Below, in pieces: positions 53,571-64,000 of a stretch of DNA of 64,000 nt. The translations under genes were made by a program, and so were the position numbers. Source of the stretch: Xylocopa sonorina (lineage: Eukaryota; Arthropoda; Insecta; Hymenoptera; Apidae). The stretch is taken from the NCBI RefSeq assembly GCF_050948175.1, contig NW_027490107.1, positions 1,540,710-1,604,709 of the forward strand. The letters run 5' to 3'. The notes beneath the pieces are model-generated. The model had not been told where the DNA came from and did no database searches. It worked only from the letters and a program-made list of their open reading frames with translations. Within the stretch, counting starts at the first letter, position 1; each line of letters starts with the position of its first letter.

Positions 53571-54590
53571 GACACTTCTATGCTAGGAAATAGCGTCTGC
53601 AGATGTCTACGCGTCGAGGCAATAGGGTTCTAATGCTTCTTTAGACGCGATATCGCATTTCACTTTTATGTTACATGATAAGGTATAATATTCATTGCGA
53701 AGTGTCATGTATACCTCGTATTCACTTCAAAAGAATGTAAGTGCGACTATTCCTTGCTAGGGCATAGCGTTTGCAGATGCCTACGTATCGTAGCAATAGA
53801 GTTCTAATGCTTCTTAGATCGCGATATCGCATCTCATTTCTATGTTTCGTGATAAGTTATAATACTCATTCCGAAGTGTCATGCAAACCTCGAATTCACT
53901 TCAAAAGAATGTAAATGCGACTATTGCTTGCTAGGAAATAGCGTATTCAGATGTGTACGTATCGTAGCAATAGAGCTCTAATGCTACTTAAATCGCGATA
54001 TCGCATCCCATTTCTATGTTTCGTGATTAGATATAATATTCATATCGAAGTGTCATGTACACCTCGTATTCACTTCAAATGAATGTAAATGCGACATTTC
54101 GATGCTAGGAACTAGCTTTTGCAGATAACTCCGCATCGAGGCAATAGGGTTCTAACGCTTCTTAAGACGCGATATCGCATTTCACTTTTATGTTACATGA
54201 TAAGATATAATGTTCATTGCGAAGTGTCATGTATACCTCGTATTCACTCCAAACGAATGTAAATGCGACTATTGCTTGCAAGGAAATAGCGTTTGCAAAT
54301 GCCTGCGTATCGTAGCAATAGAGTTCTAATGCTTCTTAGATCGCGATATCGCATCTCATTTCTATGTATCTTGATAAGTTATAATATTCATTCCGAAGTG
54401 TTATGTAAACCTCGAATTCACTACAAATGAATGTAAATGCGACATTTCCATGCTAGGAACTAGCGTTTGCAGATGTCTCCGCATCGAGGCAATAGAGCTC
54501 TAATGCTTCTTAAAACGCGATATCGCATCTCATTTATATGCTTCGTGATAAGATATAACACTCATTGCGAAGTGTCATGTATACCTCGTA
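53571..54590 (-). repeat. Composite segment, copy 1 (offset 6611)
   Basis: Matches about 60182-61200 at an offset of 6611 bp with few differences; marker GATAAGATATAACACTC follows ATATGCTTCG in both. After about 54600 the offset falls to 6089, because the later copy lacks about three monomers. Confidence 0.8.
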
Positions 54591-55119
54591 TCCACTTCAA
54601 AAGAATGTAAGTGCGACACTTCCATGCTAGGAAATAGCGTTTGCTGATATCTCCGCATCGAGGCCATAGAGTTCTAATGCTTCTTTAAATGCGATATCGC
54701 ATCTCATTTCTATGTTTCGTGAAAAGACATAATATTCATTGCGAAGTGTCATGTACACCTTGCATTCACTACAAAAGAATGTAAATGCGACACTTCCATG
54801 CTAGGAAATGATGTTTGCAGATGTCTACGAATCATAGCAAGAGAGTTCTAATGCTTCTTAAAACGAGATGTCGCATCTCACTTCTATGTTTCATGATAAG
54901 GTACAATTTTCATTGCGAAGTGTCATGTACACCTCGTATTCAATTCAAAAGAAAGTAAATGCGACTATTGCTTGCTAGGAAATAGCGTTTGCAGATGTCC
55001 ACGTATCGTAGCAATAGAGTTCTAATGTTACTTAAATCGCGATATCGCATCTCACCTATATGTGTTGTGATAAGATATAATATTCATTGGGAAGTGTCAT
55101 GTATACCTCGTATTCACTT

Positions 55120-57920
55120 CAAAAGAAAGCAAGTGCGACACTTCCATGCTAGGAAATAGCGTTCGCAGATGTCTCCGCATCGAGGCCATAGAGTTCTAAT
55201 GTTTCTTAAAACGCGATATCGCATCTCATATCTATGTTTCATGATAAGATATAATATTCATTGCGAAGTGTCATGTATACCTCGTATTCACTTCAAAAGA
55301 ATTTAAATGCGACTATACCTTGCTAGGGCATAGCGTTTGCAGATGCCTACGTATCGTAGAAATAGAGTTCTAGTGCTTCTTAAAACGCGATATCGCATCT
55401 CACTTCTATGTTTCATGATAAGATATAATATTCATTGCGAAGTGTCATGTATACCTCGTATTCACTACAAAAGAATGTAAATGCGACTATTGCTTGCTAG
55501 GAAGTAGTGATTGAAGATATATACGTATCGTAGCAATGGAGTTCTAATGCTACTTAAATCGCGGTATCGCATCTCATTTATATGATTCCTGATAAGATAT
55601 AATATTCATTGCAAAGTGTCATGTATACCGCGTACTCACTTCAAAAGAATGTAAGAGCGACACTTCCATGCTAGGAAATAGCGTTTGCAGATGTCTCCGC
55701 ATCGAGGCCATCGAGTTCTAATGCTACTTAAATCACGATATCGAATCTCATTTCTATGTTTCGTGATAAGTCATAATATTCATTGCGAAGTGTCATGTAC
55801 ACCTCGTATTCACTCCAAAAGAATGTATATGCGACACTTCCATGCTAGGAAAGAGCGTATGCAGATGTCTACGCGTCGAGGCTATAGAGTTCTAATGCTT
55901 CTTAAAACGCGATATCGCATCTCACTTCTATGTTTCGTGATAAGATACAATATTCATTGCGAAGTGTCATGTATACCTCGTATTCACTTCAAAAGAATGT
56001 AAATGCGACTATTCCTTGCTAGGGCATAGCGTTTGCAGATGCCTACGTATCGTAGCAATACAGTTCTAATGCTTCTTAGATCGCGATATCGCATCTCATT
56101 TCTACGTTACATGATAGGACATAATGTTCATTGCGAAGTGTCATGTATACCTCGTATTCACTTCAAAAGACTGTAAGTGCGACACTTCCATGCTAGGAAA
56201 TAGCGTTTGCAGATAACTCCGCATCGAGGCAATAGGGTTCTAATGCTTCTTAAGACGCGATATCGCAGTTCACTTTTATGTTACATGATAAGATATAATG
56301 TTCATTGCGAAGTGTCATGTATACCTCGCATTCACTCCAAACGAATGTAAATGCGACACTTCCTTGCTAGGAAATAGCGTATTCAGATGTGTACGTATCG
56401 TAGCAATAGAATTCTAATGCTACTTAAATCGCGATATCGCATCTCATTTCTATGTTTCGTGATTAGATATAATATTCATTGCGAAGTGTCATGTACACCT
56501 CGTATTCACTTCAAAAGAATGTAAATGCGACACTTCCATGCTAGGAACTAGCGTTTGCAGATAACTCCGCATCGAGGCAATAGGGTTCTAATGCTTCTTA
56601 AGACGCGATATCGCATTTCACTTTTATGTTACATGATAAGATATAATGTTCATTGCGAAGTGTCATGTATACGTCGTATTCACTCCAAACGAATGTAAAT
56701 GCGACTATTCCTTGCAAGGAAATAGCGTTTGCAAATGCCTGCGTATCGTAGCAATAGAGTTCTAATGCTTCTTAGATCGCGATATCGCATCTCATTTCTA
56801 TGTTTCTTGATAAGTTATAATATTCATTCCGAAGTGTTATGCAAACCTCGAATTCACTTCAAATGAATGTAAATGCGACATTTCCATGCTAGGAACTAGC
56901 GTTTGCAGATGTCTCCGCATCGAGGCAATAGAGCTCTAATGCTTCTTAAAACGCGATATCGCATCTCATTTATATGTTTCGTGATAAGATATAACACTCA
57001 TTGCGAAGTGTCATGTATACCTCGTATTCACTTCAAATGAATGTAAATCCGACTATTCTATTATAGGAAATAGCGTTTGCGGTTGCCTACATATCGTAGC
57101 AATAGAATTCTAATGCTACTTAAATCGCGATATCGCATCTCACTTATATGTTTCCTGATAAGATATAATATTCATTGCGAAGTGTCATGTATACCTCGTA
57201 TTCACTTCAAAAGAATGCAAATGCGACTATTCCTTGCTAGGGCATGGCGTTTGCAGATGCCTACGTATCGTAGCAATAGAGTTCTAATGCTTCTTAGATC
57301 GCGATATCGCATCACATTTCTATGTTACATGATAGGATATAATGATCATTGCGAAGTGTCATGTATACCTCGTATTCACTTCAAAAGAATGTAAATGCGA
57401 CTATTGCTTGCTAAGAAATAGTGATTGAAGATATATACGTATCGTAGCAATGGAGTTCTAATGCTACTTAAATCGCGGTATCGCATCTCATTTATATGAT
57501 TCCTGATAAGATATAATATTCATTGCAAAGTGTCATTTATACCGCGTACTCACTTCAATAGAATGTAAGAGCGACACTTCCATGCTAGGAAATAGCGTTT
57601 GCAGATGTCTCCGCATCGAGGCCATCGAGTTCTCATGCTACTTAAATCACGATATCGAATCTCATTTCTATGTTTCGTGATAAGTCATAATATTCATTGC
57701 GAAGTGTCATGTACACCTCGTATTCGCTCCAAAAGAATGTATATGCGACACTTCCATGCTAGGAGAGAGCGTATTCAGATGTCTACGCGTCGAGGCTATA
57801 GAGTTCTAATGCTTCTTAAAACGCGATATCGCATCTCACTTCTATGTTTCGTGATAAGATATAATATTCATTGCGAAGTGTCATGTATACCTCGTATTCA
57901 CTTCAAAAGAATGTAAGTGC
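55120..57920 (-). repeat. Composite segment, copy 1 (offset 6089/6080)
   Basis: Matches 61209-64000. The offset changes from 6089 to 6080 at a 9-bp deletion near 61886. Inside it, 56161-57205 also matches 57901-58945 at 1740 bp (10 x 174). Confidence 0.85.
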
Positions 57921-60181
57921 GACACTTCCATGCTAGGAAATAGCGTTTGCAGATAACTCCGCATCGAGGCAATAGGGTTCTAATGCTTCTTAAGACCCGA
58001 TATCGCAGTTCACTTTTATGTTACATGATAAGATATAATGTTCATTGCGAAGTGTCATGTATACCTCGCATTCACTCCAAACGAATGTAAATGCGACACT
58101 TCCTTGCTAGGAAATAGCGTATTCAGATGTGTACGTATCGTAGCAATAGAGCTCTAATGCTACTTAAATCGCGATATCGCATCCCATTTCTATGTTTCGT
58201 GATTAGATATAATATTCATAGCGAAGTGTCATGTACACCTCGTATTCACTTCAAATGAATGTAAATGCGACATTTCCATGCTAGGAACTAGCGTTTGCAG
58301 ATAACTCCGCATCGAGGCAATAGGGTTCTAATGCTTCTTAAGACGCGATATCGCATTTCACTTTTATGTTACATGATAAGATATAATGTTCATTGCGAAG
58401 TGTCATGTATACCTCGTATTCACTCCAAACGAATGTAAATGCGACTATTCCTTGCAAGGAAATAGCGTTTGCAAATGCCTGCGTATCGTAGCAATAGAGT
58501 TCTAATGCTTCTTAGATCGCGATATCGCATCTCATTTCTATGTTTCTTGATAAGTTATAATATTCATTCCGAAGTGTTATGCAAACCTCGAATTCACTTC
58601 AAATGAATGTAAATGCGACATTTCCATGCTAGGAACTAGCGTTTGCAGATGTCTCCGCATCGAGGCAATAGAGCTCTAATGCTTCTTAAAACGCGATATC
58701 GCATCTCATTTATATGTTTCGTGATAAGATATAACACACATTGCGAAGTGTCATGTATACCTCGTATTCACTTCAAATGAATGTAAGTCCGACTATTCTA
58801 TTCTAGGAAATAGCGTTTGCGGTTGCCTACATATCGTAGCAATACAATTCTAATGCTACTTAAATCGCGATATCGCATCTCATTTATATGTTTCCTGATA
58901 AGATATAATATTCATTGCGAAGTGTCATGTATACCTCGTATTCACATCAAAAGAATGTAAATGCGACACTTCCTTGCCAGGAAGTAGCGTATGCAGATGT
59001 CCACGTATCGAAGCAATAGGATTCTAATGCTTCTTAAATAGCGATATCGCTCCTAATTTCTATGTTTCATGATAAGATATAATATTCATTGCGAAGTGTC
59101 ATGTATACCTCGTTTTCAGTTCAAAAGAATGTAACTGCGACACTTCCTTTCTAGGAGATAGCGTTTCCAGATCTCTACGTATCGTAGTAATAGAGTACTA
59201 ATGCTTCTTAAATCGCGATATCGCATCTCATTTCTATGGGTCATGATAAGATATAAAATGCATTGTGGTGTGTGATGTATACCTCGTATTCGCTTCAGAT
59301 GAATGTAAATGCGGCACTTCCTTGCAAGGAAATAGCGTTGACAGATGTCTACGCATCCAAGCAATAGTGTTCTAATGCTTCTTAAAACGAGATATCGCAT
59401 CGCATTTATATGTTTCAGGATAAGACGTAATATTCATTGCGATGTGTCATGTATACCTCGTATTCACTTCAAAAGAATGTAAATGCGACACTTCCTTGCT
59501 AGGACGTAGCGTTTGCAGATGTCTACGCATCGAAGCAATAGAGCTCTAATGCTTCTTAAAATGAGATATCGCATCACATTTCTATGTTTCATTATAAGAT
59601 ATAATATTCATTGCGAAGTGTCATGTATACCTCATATTCACTTCTAAAGAATGTAAATGCGACACTTCCTTGCCAGGAAGTAGCGTTTGCAGATGTCTAC
59701 GTATCGAAGAAATAGAGCTCTAATGCTTCTTAAAACGAGATATCGCATTTCATTCCTATGTTTCATTATAAGATATAATATTCATTGCGAAGTGTCATGT
59801 ATACCTCGTATTCACGTCTAAGAATGTAATTGCGACACTTCCTTGCTAGGACGTAGCGTTTGCAGATGTATACGTGTCGAAGCAAGAGAATTCTAATGCT
59901 TTTTAAATCGCGATTTTGCATGTCATTTCTATGTTTCGCGATAAGATATAATATTCATTGTGAAGTGTTATGTATACCGCGAATACACATCAAATGAATG
60001 TAATTGCGACACATGCTTGCTAGGAAATAGCGTTTGCAGATATCTACGTATCGAATCAATATAGTTCTAATGCTTATTAAAATGAGATATCGCATCTCAT
60101 TTCTATGTTTCATTATAATATATAATATTCATTGGTAAGTGTCATGTACACCTCGTATTCACTTCAAAAGAATGTAAATGC

Positions 60182-63100
60182 GACACTTCTATGCTAGGAA
60201 ATAGCGTCTGCAGATGTCTACGCGTCGAGGCAATAGGGTGCTAATGCTTCTTTAGACGCGATATCGCATTTCACTTTTATGTTACATGATAAGGTATAAT
60301 ATTCATTGCGAAGTGTCATGTATACCTCGTATTCACTTCAAAAGAATGTAAGTGCAACTATTCCTTGCTAGGGCATAGCGTTTGCAGATGCCTACGTATC
60401 GTAGCAATAGAGTTCTGATGCTTCTTAGATCGCGATATCGCATCTCATTTCTATGTTTCGTGATAAGTTATAATACTCATTCCGAAGTGTCATGCAAACC
60501 TCGAATTCACTTCAAAAGAATGTAAATGCGACTATTGCTTGCTAGGAAATAGCGTATTCAGATGTGTACGTATCGTAGCAATAGAGCTCTAATGCTACTT
60601 AAATCGCGATATCGCATCCCATTTCTATGTTTCGTGATTAGATATAATATTCATAGCGAAGTGTCATGTACACCTCGTATTCACTTCAAATGAATGTAAA
60701 TGCGACATTTCGATGCTAGGAACTAGCGTTTGCAGATAACTCCGCATCGAGGCAATAGGGTTCTAACGCTTCTTAAGACGCGATATCGCATTTCACTTTT
60801 ATGTTACATGATAAGATATAATGTTCATTGCGAAGTGTCATGTATACCTCGTATTCACTCCAAACGAATGTAAATGCGACTATTGCTTGCAAGGAAATAG
60901 CGTTTGCAAATGCCTGCGTATCGTAGCAATAGAGTTCTAATGCTTCTTAGATCGCGATATCGCATCTCATTTCTATGTATCTTGATAAGTTATAATATTC
61001 ATTCCGAAGTGTTATGTAAACCTCGAATTCACTACAAATGAATGCAAATGCGACATTTCCATGCTAGGAACTAGCGTTTGCAGATGTCTCCGCATCGAAG
61101 CAATAGAGCTCTAATGCTTCTTAAAACGCGATATCGCATCTCATTTATATGCTTCGTGATAAGATATAACACTCATTGCGAAGTGTCATGTATACCTCGT
61201 ATTCACTTCAAAAGAATGTAAGTGCGACACTTCCATGCTAGGAAATAGAGTTCGCAGATGTCTCCGCATCGAGGCCATAGAGTTCTAATGTTTCTTAAAA
61301 CGCGATATCGCATCTCATATCTATGTTTCATGATAAGATATAATATTCATTGCGAAGTGTCATGTATACCTCGTATTCACTTCAAAAGAATTTAAATGCG
61401 ACTATTCCTTGCTAGGGCATAGCATTTGCAGATGCCTACGTATCGTAGAAATAGAGTTCTAATGCTTCTTAAAACGCGATATCGCATCACACTTCTATGT
61501 TTCATGATAAGATATAATATTCATTGCGAAGTGTCATGTATACCTCGTATTCACTACAAAAGAATGTAAATGCGACTATTGCTTGCTAGGAAGTAGTGAT
61601 TGAAGATATATACGTATCGTAGCAATGGAGTTCTAATGCTACTTAAATCGCGGTATCGCATCTCATTTATATGATTCCTGATAAGATATAATATTCATTG
61701 CAAAGTGTCATGTATACCGCGTACTCACTTCAAAAGAATGTAAGAGCGACACTTCCATGCTAGGAAATAGCGTTTGCAGATGTCTCCGCATCGAGGCCAT
61801 CGAGTTCTAATGCTACTTAAATCACGATATCGAATCTCGTTTCTATGTTTCGTGATAAGTCATAATATTCATTGCGAAGTGTCATGTATTCACTCCAAAA
61901 GAATGTATATGCGACACTTCCATGCTAGGAAAGAGCGTATGCAGATGTCTACGCGTCGAGGCTATAGAGTTCTAATGCTTCTTAAAACGCGATATCGCAT
62001 CTCACTTCTATGTTTCGTGATAAGATACAATATTCATTGCGAAGTGTCATGTATACCTCGTATTCACTTCAAAAGAATGTAAATGCGACTATTCCTTGCT
62101 AGGGCATAGCGTTTGCAGATGCCTACGTATCGTAGCAATACAGTTCTAATGCTTCTTAGATCGCGATATCGCATCTCATTTCTATGTTACATGATAGGAC
62201 ATAATGTTCATTGCGAAGTGTCATGTATACCTCGTATTCACATCAAAAGACTGTAAGTGCGACACTTCCATGCTAGGAAATAGCGTTTGCAGATAACTCC
62301 GCATCGAGGCAATAGGGTTCTAATGCTTCTTAAGACGCGATATCGCAGTTCACTTTTATGTTACATGATAAGATATAATGTTCATTGCGAAGTGTCACGT
62401 ATACCTCGCATTCACTCCAAACGAATGTAAATGCGACACTTCCTTGCTAGGAAATAGCGTATTCAGATGTGTACGTATCGTAGCAATAGAATTCTAATGC
62501 TACTTAAATCGCGATATCGCATCTCATTTCTATGTTTCGTGATTAGATATAATATTCATTGCGAAGTGTCATGTACACCTCGTATTCACTTCAAAAGAAT
62601 GTAAATGCGACACTTCCATGCTAGGAACTAGCGTTTGCAGATAACTCCGCATCGAGGCAATAGGGTTCTAATGCTTCTTAAGACGCGATATCGCATTTCA
62701 CTTTTATGTTACATGATAAGATATAATGTTCATTGCGAAGTGTCATGTATACCTCGTATTCACTCCAAACGAATGTAAATGCGACTATTCCTTGCAAGGA
62801 AATAGCGTTTGCAAATGCCTGCGTATCGTAGCAATAGAGTTCTAATGCTTCTTAGATCGCGATATCGCATCTCATTTCTATGTTTCTTGATAAGTTATAA
62901 TATTCATTCCGAAGTGTTATGCAAACCTCGAATTCACTTCATATGAATGTAAATGCGACATTTCCATGCTAGGAACTAGCGTTTGCAGATGTCTCCGCAT
63001 CGAGGCAATAGAGCTCTAATGCTTCTTAAAACGCGATATCGCATCTCATTTATATGTTTCGTGATAAGATATAACACTCATTGCGAAGTGTCATGTATAC

Positions 63101-64000
63101 CTCGTATTCACTTCAAATGAATGTAAATCCGACTATTCTATTCTAGGAAATAGCGTTTGCGGTTGCCTACATATCGTAGCAATAGAATTCTAATGCTACT
63201 TAAATCGCGATATCGCATCTCATTTATATGTTTCCTGATAAGATATAATATTCATTGCGAAGTGTCATGTATACCTCGTATTCACTTCAAAAGAATGCAA
63301 ATGCGACTATTCCTTGCTAGGGCATGGCGTTTGCAGATGCCTACGTATCGTAGCAATAGAGTTCTAATGCTTCTTAGATCGCGATATCGCATCACATTTC
63401 TATGTTACATGATAGGATATAATGATCATTGCGAAGTGTCATGTATACCTCGTATTCACTTCAAAAGAATGTAAATGCGACTATTGCTTGCTAAGAAGTA
63501 GTGATTGAAGATATATACGTATCGTAGCAATGGAGTTCTAATGCTACTTAAATCGCGGTATCGCATCTCATTTATATGATTCCTGATAAGATATAATATT
63601 CATTGCAAAGTGTCATGTATACCGCGTACTCACTTCAAAAGAATGTAAGAGCGACACTTCCATGCTAGGAAATAGCGTTTGCAGATGTCTCCGCATCGAG
63701 GCCATCGAGTTCTAATGCTACTTAAATCACGATATCGAATCTCATTTCTATGTTTCGTGATAAGTCATAATATTCGTTGCGAAGTGTCATGTACACCTCG
63801 TATTCACTCCAAAAGAATGTATATGCGACACTTCCATGCTAGGAAAGAGCGTATGCAGATGTCTACGCGCCGAGGCTATAGAGTTCTAATGCTTCTTAAA
63901 ACGCGATATCGCATCTCACTTCTATGTTTCGTGATAAGATATAATATTCATTGCGAAGTGTCATGTATACCTCGTATTCACTTCAAAAGAATGTAAGTGC
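60182..64000 (-). repeat. Composite segment, copy 2
   Basis: Second copy of 53571-54590 plus 55120-57920, with about three monomers deleted at the join (around 61200) and a 9-bp deletion near 61886. It continues beyond the window. Confidence 0.85.

Larger units (their letters stand above)
41408..64000 (-). repeat. Right outer satellite array, R orientation
   Basis: About 130 monomers of the 174-bp family, inverted relative to 1-24330 and continuing past the right edge. Two main monomer states alternate: GCGACACTTCC and GCGACTATTCC near the CTTGCTAGG block. A further state has AGATAACTCCGCATCGAGGC. Monomer frames of up to 105 codons (for example 55685-56002, 63679-63996) span two monomers and recur at composite spacing. 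They are satellite by-products. Confidence 0.97.

Noticed and set aside
57005..57178. CENP-B box in the monomer
   Set aside because: The closest stretch, TTCGATACGTAGACA, fails the required A and CGGG positions of the box pattern.
1..64000. CRISPR array, because of the regular repeats
   Set aside because: The units are 174-bp contiguous monomers with no unique spacers, in eukaryotic-type sequence.
1..64000. Telomeric repeats, tRNA or rRNA genes
   Set aside because: I saw no TTAGG or TTAGGG runs, no tRNA-like cloverleaf boxes, and no conserved rRNA segments.

Overview
The window is non-coding eukaryotic heterochromatin, almost all of it one tandem satellite with a 174-bp monomer. I infer an animal, most likely an insect, from the AT-rich satellite, a candidate gene with short introns, and transposon debris. 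No species can be named from the sequence. The setting looks like a centromeric or pericentromeric array (inference).

Layout: (1) 1-24330 is satellite in one orientation (called F). (2) 24331-25912 is a 1.58-kb GC-rich, non-satellite element E1. (3) 25913-30984 is satellite in the opposite orientation (R), decaying toward its inner edge. (4) 30985-36290 is a satellite-poor island with one candidate spliced gene on the minus strand, LTR-retroelement-like debris, and several short inverted repeats. (5) 36291-39948 is F satellite, decayed at its inner edge. (6) 39949-41407 is E2, an inverted, diverged copy of E1. (7) 41408-64000 is R satellite. The order F-E1-R-island-F-E2(inverted)-R makes the window a large imperfect inverted repeat centred near 32.87 kb. 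The two E copies also share the neighbouring satellite monomer with private variants, so the junctions were duplicated with the element.

The outer arrays have higher-order structure. In the left array a 9045-bp composite (a 3654-bp block of 21 monomers plus a 5391-bp block of about 31) starts again at 9046 almost without change, until the copies part near 14813. The right array has its own composites, with offsets of about 6.1 and 6.6 kb, 1740 bp, 607 bp and 348 bp. The two outer arms were therefore homogenised separately.

Reading frames of 60-105 codons within the satellite are by-products: 174 is 58 x 3, so a frame that stays open in one monomer runs into the next. The only coding-like material is the candidate gene at 33339-34090, the decayed frames in E1 and E2, and weaker frames in the island. 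I see no tRNA, rRNA, CRISPR or bacterial operon structure.
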